Shown: positions 17,344-25,334, numbered from the stretch's first letter. The stretch is DNA of 64,000 nt from CAYFZO01 sp965211995 (GCA_965211995.1 OZ243040.1:1364001-1428000), one strand, 5' to 3'. Notes: generated by a model from the sequence alone, not told the origin. Translations and numbers: made by a program.

Positions 17344-18174
17344 CTAACCTCGGCGGTCGGTTCGCATATTCAAAAAACGCATAACGCGCCGGACGCTGTC
17401 TTGCGCCGCCACCGCATTGTACTTAACGCGGTGCCCGAAATAACTCAAGTCCAATCCGGGCACGTCGAAACTGTGGTGCGCGCCGGGGTACACCACCAGT
17501 TCGTAAACGTGCCCGGCGCGGTCGCCGATGCGCATGTCGCGGCAGCGGGCGGCGGGCGTCCAGTCGTCGCGGTCGCCGATCAGCACCAGCAAGTCGGCGT
17601 TCAGCACGGGCAGCACGTCGTAGCAGTAGGGATAAAAAGCGATCACGCCCTTGAGCCGGGAAAACGGCGAAGCGGCGTGCAACTGCGTGAGCAGCGCCGC
17701 GGTCGCGCCGTGCGACGCGCCGGCCAGGAACACGCCGTCGCGGTCGAAACGCCCGTCGCGCATGACCCAGTGCAACGCGGCCGCGGCGTCCATGCTGCGC
17801 GTCATCGGCGAGACGCGGAACACGTCGCCGCAAACGTTGGCGACGCCGCGCGGCGTCAGGCTGTCCACCTGCAATACCGCGAAACCCGCGCCGGTCAGTT
17901 GCGGCAGCCATACGCGGTTGCGCGCTTCCCAGATGCCGCCGCAGCCGTGCAAGTCAATTACGATCGGATGAGGCCCCGCGCCCGCGGGCAGATAGAGGTC
18001 GCCGCGCACCGGCGCGGAAGCCCCCGCGAACGCGACTTTGTCGGGCGTCGGCAAGACGGCGCACCCCCCCGCATACAAAACGAGAAAGCAAACCAGGCAC
18101 GCGGCGGGCGAGCCTAAGGCAACGTGCGGGCGGCGCGCCGGACTCAAGTCTGAAGTGCGGCGTTGACCCGTCAT
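17344..18174 (-). CDS. Dienelactone-hydrolase-like exported alpha/beta hydrolase
   Basis: The 276-residue protein has an alpha/beta-hydrolase core: oxyanion region IVIDLHGCGGIWEARNR, nucleophile elbow FLAGASHGATAAL (Ser), a later acid near GDRDDWTP, and the catalytic His in PGAHHSFDVPG. This fits the dienelactone hydrolase family, but the substrate is unknown. The N terminus is basic, then hydrophobic, and ends in YAGGC, so it may be a lipoprotein. The ATG at 18174 lies inside a dispersed repeat; upstream the frame stays open only because the 141-base repeat is a multiple of three. The start is therefore uncertain. Confidence 0.78.
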   Translation of the reverse strand: MTGQRRTSDLSPARRPHVALGSPAACLVCFLVLYAGGCAVLPTPDKVAFAGASAPVRGDLYLPAGAGPHPIVIDLHGCGGIWEARNRVWLPQLTGAGFAVLQVDSLTPRGVANVCGDVFRVSPMTRSMDAAAALHWVMRDGRFDRDGVFLAGASHGATAALLTQLHAASPFSRLKGVIAFYPYCYDVLPVLNADLLVLIGDRDDWTPAARCRDMRIGDRAGHVYELVVYPGAHHSFDVPGLDLSYFGHRVKYNAVAAQDSVRRVMRFLNMRTDRRG

Positions 18175-18599
18175 CCTCCGGTGCCTGCCCGCGCTGTCTT
18201 TTGCAGGCCCCCTCACCGCCCGGGCGGCGGCGTCCGGCCGACTTCCTCTCGAGGGTGGAGCGACTTTCAACGGCCCGCTCCGCTTCCTTTGATCGCACTG
18301 GCGTTGACCCGTCATCCTCCGGTGCCTGCCCGCGCTGTCTTTTGCAGGCCCCCTCACCGCCCGGGCGGCGGCGTCCGGCCGACTTCCTCTCGAAGACGGA
18401 GCGACTTTCAGCAGCCCGCTCCGCTTCCTTTGATCGCACTGGCGTTGACCCGTCATCCTCCGGTGCCTGCCCGCGCTGTCTTTTGCAGACCCCCTCACCG
18501 CCCGGGCGGCGGCGTCCGGCCGACTTCCTCTCGAGGGCGGAGCGACTTTCAGCAGCCCGCTCCGCTTCCTTTGATCGCACTTCAGGCTGGAAGTTGACC
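18141..18599 (+). repeat. Dispersed repeat family, copy B, with 141-bp unit in triplicate
   Basis: The left border TCTGAAGTGCGGCGTTGACC (18149-18168, then CGTCAT) and the right border CGCACTTCAGGCTGGAAGTT (18577-18596) match copies A and C. Inside, CGTTGACCCGTCATCC begins at 18161, 18302 and 18443, so a 141-base unit is present three times with only a few base changes. The unit contains CGGCCGACTTCCT, a short motif also found in the array beside the IS element. The repeat supplies the likely start codon of the hydrolase gene. Confidence 0.85.
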
Positions 18600-18645
18600 G
18601 AGGGGCGAAAGGGCGCGGCTCAAATCGGCCGCAAACTTTCAAATA

Positions 18646-18651
18646 TATAAT
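18646..18651 (+). promoter_or_regulatory. -10 for the DnaJ-domain gene
   Basis: TATAAT at 18646-18651 lies 31 bases before the ATG at 18683, in an AT-rich stretch that contrasts with the GC-rich repeat just before it. No matching -35 is visible. A GGGGACGAA purine stretch before the ATG can act as ribosome-binding site. Confidence 0.5.
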
Positions 18652-18682
18652 GCGTATCAAATAAATACACCGGGGACGAAAC

Positions 18683-19390
18683 ATGCTAAGGGCGTTGCTG
18701 ATTCTTGCGGCCATCGCGGCGCTGGTGCTGCTTGCGCGGGCGTGGCTCAAGCAGCCCGCGCCGTCGCGCCTCAAGTGGATGCTTTATATCACAGTCGCCG
18801 TCGTCGCCGTGCTCGCCTTGTTCGGCAAACTGCACTGGCTTGCGGTGCTCGGCGCGGCCATCGCGGGCGTGTTGCCGGTGATCGTAAAAAAACTGTTCTT
18901 GTTGATACGGTACTTCCCATTGCTCAGCGGCCTTATCAGCCGCGCCGGTTACGGCAAAAGCGGCAACGCGCGCTTTGAAACCGCGTGGCTGCGCCTCGAA
19001 GTCAACCCCGCGCTCGGCACGCTCGACGGCGAAGTGCTGCAAGGCGAGTTCAAAGGCCGGCGGCTGTCGGCGCTGAGCCTGCCCGAACTCGAGCGGTTGC
19101 ACGCGGCGCTGCGCGGGTGCGACATGAAAAGCGCGATGCTGCTGCACAGCTACATCGCGCTCAGAAAACGCACGCACGGTGCGCGCGGCGACGGTGCCGC
19201 CCCCCGCGACGACGCGATGACGCGCGCAGAGGCGTTGAACGTGCTCGGCCTCAAGGACGGCGCGACGCACGCGGAGATCACCCACGCGCACAAGCGCCTG
19301 ATTCAGAAAATGCACCCGGACCGCGGCGGCTCGCACTACCTCGCGGCGAAAATCAACCGGGCGAAAGAATTGCTGCTCAAGACGTTATGA
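18683..19390 (+). CDS. Membrane-anchored DnaJ-domain protein
   Basis: The 235-residue protein starts with two or three hydrophobic segments (residues 1-20, about 33-70). It has a middle region with a DGEVLQGEFKGR motif and a C-terminal J domain with KMHPDRGGSHYLAAKIN, carrying the HPD tripeptide needed to stimulate Hsp70. The arrangement of N-terminal membrane helices and a C-terminal J domain resembles TIM14-like/DjlA-type co-chaperones. The stop overlaps the ATG of the VWA gene (ATGA), which suggests joint translation. The client is unknown. Confidence 0.85.
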   Translation: MLRALLILAAIAALVLLARAWLKQPAPSRLKWMLYITVAVVAVLALFGKLHWLAVLGAAIAGVLPVIVKKLFLLIRYFPLLSGLISRAGYGKSGNARFETAWLRLEVNPALGTLDGEVLQGEFKGRRLSALSLPELERLHAALRGCDMKSAMLLHSYIALRKRTHGARGDGAAPRDDAMTRAEALNVLGLKDGATHAEITHAHKRLIQKMHPDRGGSHYLAAKINRAKELLLKTL

Positions 19391-21525
19391 AATTTCCCGG
19401 ATTGCCGCGGAGATTGCGCCGCCGGCCCGTCCCCGCGCCTAAGCCGGTGCGGGCGCGCATGACCGCGCTGTACGGCGGCATGGGCGAACGCGAACTGCAA
19501 CTGCGCATGGAATTGATCTTCGAAGACTTTATTGCGCACCGCGACTACCGGGTGCTGGAACCGGCCCGGCGCCTGGCCGCGCTCAGTCTGTCCGAACAGG
19601 AGCGCTTTCTCAAAGCCGCCGAGCAACTTGCGCGGAAAAGTTTCAAACTCGCCTACCGCTTTTGTCTCGACGGGGTCGCGGCGCTGGCCGAGATCACCGG
19701 CACCGAATGGGACGAGTGGCTTGCGACGCTTGAGCGGCAACTGCACGACAACGGCGAAGACGCCGCGATTGCCTACCTGAAAGATCTGGATTCTCATCTG
19801 CGCCTGATCAGGCTGCCGCAATCCGCGGTCACGTTTGAGACAGCCGCACCCGTGATCGAGCGCCTGCTCACCGCCCTCGGCGGACGCCGGCTCGCGGTGC
19901 AGGCGCACGCGGACATATTCACCGACACCGCGCGGGTCTGTCTGCCGAAAACCTGCTCGCTGTTTCCCGAGGCGCACAAAAATTTCGCTTTCTACAAAGC
20001 GACCGCCGTGTTCCTGTGGGCGCAGAACAGATTCGGAACCTGGCGCGTTGACATCCCGCGGCTGCTGTACGACGCCCCCGACTCCGACAAGGCGACGGCG
20101 CTGTTTCAGGCGCTCGAAAACCTGCGTCTCGACGCCTGCATCGCAAGAGAATTGCCGGGCGTCGCGCGCGTTATCGCCGAACTCGGCAGGCAGTCCGGAC
20201 GCCTGCCCGACGACGACCGCTGGCGGCACGCCGCACAGCGGCTCGCGCGGGCCGGCGCGACCGCGCACGACAGCCTCGAGATGGTCGAGACGCTGTACCG
20301 CGCGCCGGCGCCGCAGCCGACCGTCTATCAGGGCGCGTTCAAGCCGGTGGCGGTCATGCGCGCGATGAAAACACGCATCGCCGCCGAGCGCACGACGCTG
20401 CAGCAGGCGTTGTCGGAGCTGAGCGGTCAACTCAACGCCGCCGAAAGCAACGCGAGGTTCATGCTCAAAGTTGACCGGGACGCCGACGTCTATGACTTTG
20501 AACTTTCGCACGACGGCGAAATAGCCGAGATCACGCCTGAGATCAAGCGGCTGCTCGGGTCGGCGATGCTGGACTTCGGGGAAGTGCCCGAGGATTATCT
20601 GAGCGCCGGCAAAGGCGACAAGCCCGGGCGGGCGCGGGAACACACGCACGAGGACGCCGCCGCGCTGCTGCCCGAGTGGGACCATTCGATCCGGCGCTAC
20701 CGCCCCGACTGGTGCCGGGTGTTCCTGCGCGAAGTGCCGGGCGGCGACCCCGGCTTCGCGGCGCAAACGCTCGCGCGCCACGGCGGCCTGCTTAAGCGGC
20801 TGCGGCGGACTTTCGAGGCGCTGCGCGAAGGCGATGCGCTGCACCGGCGCGAACCCGACGGCGACGACATCAATCTCGACGCGGCGATTGAAACCGCGGT
20901 GACGGTTCGGCGCGGCGAGGAACCCGACGCGGGCGCTTACATCCGGCACAAAAAAACCGACCGCAATATCGCGGTGGCGTTCCTCGCGGACCTGAGCGGC
21001 TCGACCGGCGGCTGGATCAATCAAACCGAAAAAGAGGCGCTGGTGCTGCTGTGTGAATCACTCGAGACGCTCGGCGACCGCTACGCGATTTACGGGTTTT
21101 CGGGGCGCACGCGCGCGCGCTGCGACATTTTCAGGATCAAGTCTTTCGCTGAAAGTTACGGCGACGAGGTGAAAAGAAAAATTGACGGCGTCGCGCCGCA
21201 GGGCTACACGCGCATCGGCGCCGCGATCCGTTTCGTGCGCACCGAATTGCTGCGCGCGGAAGCCCGAACCCGAATCATGATTACGTTGTCCGACGGGCGC
21301 CCGGACGACCGCGACGGCTACCGCGGGCAATACGGCATCGAAGACACGCGCCGCGCCCTGCTCGAAACCGGCTTTCGGGGAATCCACCCCTACTGCATCA
21401 CGATCGACCGTGAAGCGTCGGATTACTTGCCGTATATGTACGGGCGCGCAAACTATTCGATCGTTGACCGCGTTGAGAAACTGCCGTTGCAAGTATCCGA
21501 TATCTACCGGCGCATCACCGCCTGA
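19387..21525 (+). CDS. NorD/CbbO-like VWA-domain protein
   Basis: The 712-residue protein has a long helical N-terminal part and a C-terminal von Willebrand A domain. The metal site (MIDAS) begins FLADLSGSTGG (Asp at about 535), with the later T in PQGYTRIGAAIR and D in TLSDGRPDDRDG. This matches NorD and CbbO, which work with MoxR-type AAA+ ATPases (NorQ, CbbQ) to insert metal or remodel an enzyme. No such ATPase, nitric oxide reductase or Rubisco gene is in the window. The ATG at 19387 overlaps the DnaJ gene stop; the much longer open frame upstream is a shadow of that gene. Confidence 0.82.
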   Translation: MKFPGLPRRLRRRPVPAPKPVRARMTALYGGMGERELQLRMELIFEDFIAHRDYRVLEPARRLAALSLSEQERFLKAAEQLARKSFKLAYRFCLDGVAALAEITGTEWDEWLATLERQLHDNGEDAAIAYLKDLDSHLRLIRLPQSAVTFETAAPVIERLLTALGGRRLAVQAHADIFTDTARVCLPKTCSLFPEAHKNFAFYKATAVFLWAQNRFGTWRVDIPRLLYDAPDSDKATALFQALENLRLDACIARELPGVARVIAELGRQSGRLPDDDRWRHAAQRLARAGATAHDSLEMVETLYRAPAPQPTVYQGAFKPVAVMRAMKTRIAAERTTLQQALSELSGQLNAAESNARFMLKVDRDADVYDFELSHDGEIAEITPEIKRLLGSAMLDFGEVPEDYLSAGKGDKPGRAREHTHEDAAALLPEWDHSIRRYRPDWCRVFLREVPGGDPGFAAQTLARHGGLLKRLRRTFEALREGDALHRREPDGDDINLDAAIETAVTVRRGEEPDAGAYIRHKKTDRNIAVAFLADLSGSTGGWINQTEKEALVLLCESLETLGDRYAIYGFSGRTRARCDIFRIKSFAESYGDEVKRKIDGVAPQGYTRIGAAIRFVRTELLRAEARTRIMITLSDGRPDDRDGYRGQYGIEDTRRALLETGFRGIHPYCITIDREASDYLPYMYGRANYSIVDRVEKLPLQVSDIYRRITA

Positions 21526-21867
21526 CCGCCCCGTCCATCAAGGGGCCCACCGCGCCCGTGCCGGCGCGGGCGGCTGATGACCCGGCAAGATTGACGCGGC
21601 TGGGTGCAAAGCAAATGAGAAACGGATCTGCGACGGGAAACAGCCGGATTCAAATCTGAAGCGCGGCGTTGGCCCGTCATGCTCTTGTGCCCGCCCGCGT
21701 TGCTTTCTGTGTTGCCCCCACCGACCGGGCTGTGCGCGGCCGACTCCCCCTTAATTGGCGGGAATGATGGTCAGCGGCCTGACCTTCTTCCTTTTAGCGC
21801 ACTTCGGACTGGAAGTTGGCTCACACCGCGCCCGTGCCGACGCGGGCGAGAAAAAAATCCGGAGAAC
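21526..21867. repeat. Intergenic 342 bp with dispersed repeat copy C and flanking direct repeats
   Basis: Copy C (21647-21819) has the left border TCTGAAGCGCGGCGTTGGCC (21655-21674) and the right border GCACTTCGGACTGGAAGTTG (21799-21818). A 25-base direct repeat containing CCGCGCCCGTGCCG lies at 21548-21573 and again at 21824-21848, flanking the copy with one mismatch. The direct repeat can fold as a GCCCG/CGGGC hairpin and might act as a terminator for the two convergent genes. No gene is seen. Confidence 0.65.
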
Positions 21868-23256
21868 TTACAGGCGGTCGTAGATGTAAAAGCCGCCGAA
21901 ATAGGTGCCGAACGCCGATCCGATGCTGCTCAGAAAAAACACCAGCAAAGTCCGCGCGACGCGGTTGTGCCGCCACCCCGACCAGTGCATCGTGTCCTTG
22001 CGGAGGTTCTTGAAATCGGCGACCGTAGGCTGTCTCATATACACTTCGGCGGCGGCGGTGACCATGCCGGCGCCGACAGTCGGGTTGATCGAGGTCAGCG
22101 GCGCGGCCAGAAACGCGGTGAGGATGGTCAGCGGATGTCCGCCGGCGAGCAACGCGCCGAGCGAGGAAAGACCGCCGTTGATCAAGATCCACGCGAACAC
22201 CAACTCAAGCCCGAGCGCGGTGTTGTGCCTGAAACCCGCGGCGAAGCCGGCGAGGATCACGCCGACTACGATCCACGGGACAAACTTGATCCATTTTGAA
22301 CCCGCCGGCGTCTTGTTGAGTTCCGTAGCCTCGCCGCGCGGGTCGTCTATTTTTCCCCTGAGATAATCCAGCAGCACGTCGGCGAGTCCGCGCACGTGTC
22401 CCATGCCGACCACCACCAACATCCGCGCCGGTTTCTGACGGCATATATGAGAGATGATGCACGCCCCCATGTAGCGGTCGCGCTCGGTGATCAATGCCTT
22501 ATACAGGCGCGGGTCGAGTGCCTGCAATTCCTGGAACATGCCGGTGAGCACGTCGCCCTGCTGCATCTCCTCGGCGTGGACTTCGCTGAGCCTGCGGCGG
22601 CTGAACAAACTGACCAGCAATCCGCTGAGCAGCATCATGCGCCGCCACCACGGCACGCTGCGGTAAACCCGCTTGAGCGTCACCCCGATATCGCGGTCTA
22701 TCAACTCCAACTTGATGCCACGCTCGTGCGAAGTGTGCACCGCTTCCTTCATCTCGCCGCCGAGTTCGACGCCGAGATGGTCGGCGAGGCGCTCCTGATA
22801 GGCGCTGAGCGCGACCAGCGCGGTCATCGCGCCGAGTTTGCGTTCGCGGATGGCCTTCCCGAGATCAATCCGCGTGATCGCGTCGGGATCAACGATTGCC
22901 TTATGCCGGCTCTCGCACAGTTCGACCGCGACCATGTCGTAGTCGTCGCCCGCGAGCAATTCCGCGACGTGTTCGCGGCTCAACCGCGATATATGCACGG
23001 TGCCGAGAATGTCAACGCGGGTTTTGCCGATGTTCAGCGTCGGCAATTGGTCGGCCAATTTCTCGGGCGGCTGCCCGGCTTGTTCGTCGGCTACTTTCTC
23101 GGGCGGCTGCCCGGCTTGTTCGTCGGCCACTTTCTCGGGCGGCTGCCCGGCTTGTTCGTCGGCCACTTTCTCGGGCGGCTGCCCGGCTTGTTCGTCGGCC
23201 AATTTCTCGGGCGGCTGCCCGGTTTGTTCGTCGGCCACTTTGTCTTCGGTGCTCAT
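21868..23256 (-). CDS. TraB/PrgY-family membrane protein
   Basis: The 462-residue protein has three parts. Residues 1-70 are a hydrophilic tail made of a 12-residue repeat. The TraB domain follows, beginning RVDILGTVHISRLSREHV, with VAVELCESRHKA and VVVGMGHVRG. The C-terminal 150 residues hold about four membrane helices. TraB/PrgY relatives were found as pheromone-shutdown proteins and share a fold with the Tiki/EreA superfamily of putative metalloproteases; the bacterial role here is unknown. The ATG at 23256 overlaps the MoeB/ThiF stop as ATGA. Confidence 0.88.
   Translation of the reverse strand: MSTEDKVADEQTGQPPEKLADEQAGQPPEKVADEQAGQPPEKVADEQAGQPPEKVADEQAGQPPEKLADQLPTLNIGKTRVDILGTVHISRLSREHVAELLAGDDYDMVAVELCESRHKAIVDPDAITRIDLGKAIRERKLGAMTALVALSAYQERLADHLGVELGGEMKEAVHTSHERGIKLELIDRDIGVTLKRVYRSVPWWRRMMLLSGLLVSLFSRRRLSEVHAEEMQQGDVLTGMFQELQALDPRLYKALITERDRYMGACIISHICRQKPARMLVVVGMGHVRGLADVLLDYLRGKIDDPRGEATELNKTPAGSKWIKFVPWIVVGVILAGFAAGFRHNTALGLELVFAWILINGGLSSLGALLAGGHPLTILTAFLAAPLTSINPTVGAGMVTAAAEVYMRQPTVADFKNLRKDTMHWSGWRHNRVARTLLVFFLSSIGSAFGTYFGGFYIYDRL
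23046..23240 (-). repeat. 36-bp coding minisatellite, five units
   Basis: Five tandem units of 36 bases encode ADEQ-(A/T)-GQPPEK-(V/L) in the N-terminal tail of the TraB-family protein. The units differ at only a few bases. They keep the frame, so unit number can change without breaking the gene. The peptide is acidic and proline-bearing, likely a flexible cytoplasmic linker. Confidence 0.9.
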
Positions 23257-24050
23257 TGCGAAACCGCCTGTTTGTGCAGTTGCGGCTGCGATTGCCGAGT
23301 CAACGGAGCGCACACCGGGCACGCCGGGTTTTGCGGGATTGTCAGGGTGCGCCATTCCATGCGCGCGCCGTCGAACAATAACAACCGCCCGAACAGCGGC
23401 GCGCCGACACCGAGCAGCAACTTGACCGTCTCGACCGCCTGCACCGCGCCGATGACGCCCGCGACCGGCGCGAGGACGCCGCTTTGCACGCACGCTTCAT
23501 CGGCGCCGACGCCGTCGGCGTACAGACATTCATAACACGGCGAGCCGGGCACCGACGCGAACACCGCGACCTGCCCTTCCATGCGCGCCACCGCGCCGCT
23601 GACCAGCGGCGTACCCGCTTCGACGCAGGCGCGGTTCACCGCGTGGCGGGTGGAGAAATTGTCACAGCCGTCCACCACTACGTCGGCGCGCGCGACCTGC
23701 GCGGGCAACGTGCCGGAGTCCAGCCTCGCGCACACGGTCTCGACCGACACCTCCGGGTTCAGGCGCCGCAAGGTGCGCCGCGCCGAGTCGGTCTTGGCCC
23801 GCCCGACGGCGTCGTCGGCATGAATGATCTGGCGCTGCAAATTGGACAATTCGACCTGATCGTCGTCGGCGACGATCAGGCGGCCGACGCCGCTCGCGGC
23901 CAGATACATCGCCGCGGGCGAACCGAGACCGCCGAGGCCGACGATGAGCACACTCGAATCGAGCAACTTGTGCTGCCCCTCGATGCCGATTTCGGGCAAC
24001 AAGATCTGCCGGCTGTAACGCAGCAGTTGTGAATCGTTCAGATCACGCAC
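23253..24050 (-). CDS. moeB: MoeB/ThiF-family adenylyltransferase
   Basis: The 265-residue E1-like enzyme adenylylates the C-terminal glycine of MoaD or ThiS so that sulfur can be loaded. It shows the ATP loop VLIVGLGGLGSPAAMYLA, the Asp in VADDDQVELSNLQRQ with the basic RQ, VDGCDNFSTRHAVN and the zinc cysteines in CYECLY and CPVC. I choose the GTG at 24050 (VRDLNDSQLLRYSRQ), which aligns with MoeB and overlaps the DUF1244 stop by 8 bases; a TTG nine codons earlier is less likely. The nearby moco genes favour MoeB, but ThiF cannot be excluded. Confidence 0.88.
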   Translation of the reverse strand: MRDLNDSQLLRYSRQILLPEIGIEGQHKLLDSSVLIVGLGGLGSPAAMYLAASGVGRLIVADDDQVELSNLQRQIIHADDAVGRAKTDSARRTLRRLNPEVSVETVCARLDSGTLPAQVARADVVVDGCDNFSTRHAVNRACVEAGTPLVSGAVARMEGQVAVFASVPGSPCYECLYADGVGADEACVQSGVLAPVAGVIGAVQAVETVKLLLGVGAPLFGRLLLFDGARMEWRTLTIPQNPACPVCAPLTRQSQPQLHKQAVSQ

Positions 24051-24357
24051 GGGGGCGATTCTTGTTGCGGGCTTCAAGCGCGGCCTTTTGTTCGGGCGTC
24101 ATTTCCGTTTGATATTTTCTCTTCCACTCGGCGTAGGGCATGCCGTAGATCAGTTCGCGCGCGAACTCGTAGTCCACGCTGACGCCGCGCTCTTCGGCGG
24201 CGGCGACGTACCACTTGGACAGGCAGTTGCGGCAGAAGTCGGCGAGATTCATCAGGTCTATGTTCTGAACCTCGGTTTTGCCGCGCAGGTGGCGCACCAG
24301 GCGCTCGAACACCGCCGCCTCTATCGCCTGTTGGTCGCCGTCTGAAATGGCCGCCAT
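24043..24357 (-). CDS. DUF1244 family protein
   Basis: The 104-residue protein contains FERLVRHLRGKTEVQNIDLM near residue 18, then NLADFCRNCLSKWYVAAAEE, and ends in a charged tail. This is the highly conserved SMc04008/DUF1244 family, small helical proteins widespread in proteobacteria with no assigned function. Two cysteines in CRNC are a conserved feature. The ATG at 24357 follows a minus-strand TATAAT by 34 bases. It is first in a minus-strand run with moeB and the TraB-family gene, all overlapping. Confidence 0.9.
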   Translation of the reverse strand: MAAISDGDQQAIEAAVFERLVRHLRGKTEVQNIDLMNLADFCRNCLSKWYVAAAEERGVSVDYEFARELIYGMPYAEWKRKYQTEMTPEQKAALEARNKNRPRA

Positions 24358-24391
24358 CTTTTCAACTCCCGGAAAACGTCCGCTTCCTTGT

Positions 24392-24397
24392 ATTATA
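24392..24397 (-). promoter_or_regulatory. -10 for the DUF1244-moeB-traB run
   Basis: The minus strand reads TATAAT at 24397-24392, 34 bases before the DUF1244 ATG. No clear -35 is seen. The region where a -35 would fall is the start of the duplicated mobA 5' segment. Confidence 0.5.
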
Positions 24398-24410
24398 CGC
24401 GCACGGTAAC

Positions 24411-24648
24411 CGCTTGAATGAGACGCATGAATACCGCCGCGACCTATCCCAAAGACGACATCACCTGCGCGATCCTTGCGGGCGGCAAAGGCTCGCGCAT
24501 GGGCAACCGCAACAAGGGACTGGTCGAACCGCTTGAATGAGACGCATGAATACCGCCGCGACCTATCCCAAAGACGACATCACCTGCGCGATCCTTGCGG
24601 GCGGCAAAGGCTCGCGCATGGGCAACCGCGACAAGGGACTGATCGAAC
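24411..24648 (+). repeat. 119-bp tandem duplication of the mobA 5' end
   Basis: CGCTTGAATGAGACGCATGA starts at 24411 and again at 24530, a period of 119. The two copies cover the start region and the first 36 or so codons of mobA and differ at only a couple of bases, including GAC to AAC in the DKG motif of the first copy. The second copy runs on into the intact gene. Confidence 0.92.
24418..24540 (+). pseudogene. Truncated mobA 5' copy (mini-ORF)
   Basis: The first duplicate still encodes an open 40-codon peptide. It has the nucleotide loop LAGGKGSRMGN, then NKGLVEPLE and a stop. The TGA at 24538-24540 overlaps the ATG at 24537, so translation could pass directly to the intact mobA. The product lacks nearly all of the enzyme and has Asn for Asp in the DKG motif, so catalysis is not expected. 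It may be only a relic, or an upstream ORF that sets mobA expression. Confidence 0.75.
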
Positions 24649-25157
24649 TGACGGGGCGCCCGATGATCGAGCACGTGCTCGAGCGCGTCACGCCCCAGGT
24701 CAGCGGCGTCGTAATCAGCGCCAACCGCCATCTCGAGGAATACCGCCGCTACCACCGCCCGGTAATCGCCGACGCGGCGGACGACTTCCGCGGACCGCTC
24801 GCGGGGATTGCGGCGGCGCTGCGCCATTGCGACACGCGATGGACGCTGAGCGTGCCGTGCGACAGCCCGCTGCTGCCGCTCGACCTCGCCGCGCGCCTGT
24901 ACCGTGCGCTTGCGACGCAAGGCGCGGACGTCGCGGTCGCCGACGACGGGGAACGCCTGCATCCGGTGTTCTGCCTGATAGCGCGGCATCTCACCGGCGA
25001 CCTCGAGGACTTTCTCGCGGGCGGCGAGCGCAAAATTGACCGTTGGTTCAAGCGGGTCGGCACCGCGCGCGCCGACTTCAGCGACGAGCCCGAATGTTTC
25101 GGCAACGTCAACACCGCGGGCGAGTTGGCCCGGGTCGAGCAAGCATTGGCGCAATGA
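24546..25157 (+). CDS. mobA: Molybdenum cofactor guanylyltransferase
   Basis: MobA (203 residues) joins GMP to molybdenum cofactor to form MGD for DMSO-reductase-type enzymes. The GTP loop LAGGKGSRMGNRDKGL is near residue 14, with SVPCDSPLLPLD around 100 and the late NVNTAGEL segment typical of MobA. I take the ATG at 24546 (MNTAATYPKDD); an in-frame ATG three codons earlier overlaps the mini-ORF stop. Both ends of this gene are tandemly duplicated. mobB follows after a duplicated junction. Confidence 0.94.
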   Translation: MNTAATYPKDDITCAILAGGKGSRMGNRDKGLIELTGRPMIEHVLERVTPQVSGVVISANRHLEEYRRYHRPVIADAADDFRGPLAGIAAALRHCDTRWTLSVPCDSPLLPLDLAARLYRALATQGADVAVADDGERLHPVFCLIARHLTGDLEDFLAGGERKIDRWFKRVGTARADFSDEPECFGNVNTAGELARVEQALAQ

Positions 25158-25334
25158 TGAACCGGCGCTCTTCCATACACCCCCCGGTCCTCGGTTTCTG
25201 CGCGTACAGCGGCACCGGCAACGTCAACACCGCGGGCGAGTTGGCCCGGGTCGAGCAAGCATTGGCGCAATGATGAACCGGCGCTCTTCCATACGCCCCC
25301 CGATCCTCGGTTTCTGCGCGTACAGCGGCACCGG
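25103..25334 (+). repeat. 116-bp tandem duplication across the mobA/mobB junction
   Basis: CAACGTCAACACCGCGGG starts at 25103 and at 25219, a period of 116. Each copy holds the last 17 codons and stop of mobA and the first 20 or so codons of mobB. Only about two bases differ in the mobB part. The intact mobB is read from the second copy. Confidence 0.92.
25154..25273 (+). pseudogene. Chimeric mini-ORF: mobB start fused to mobA end
   Basis: Starting at ATG 25154 the frame reads the mobB N terminus to the P-loop (FCAYSGTG) and then crosses the duplication joint into the mobA C terminus (NVNTAGELARVEQALAQ) and its stop at 25271-25273. The P-loop loses its Lys-Thr-Thr, so GTP binding is not expected. 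The stop overlaps the ATG of the intact mobB. It is a clear product of the 116-base duplication; whether it is translated is unknown. Confidence 0.78.

Noticed and set aside
18985..19386. N-terminal extension of the VWA protein to 846 residues
   Set aside because: The extension is the DnaJ-domain gene read in another frame; the ATG at 19387 overlaps that gene's stop.
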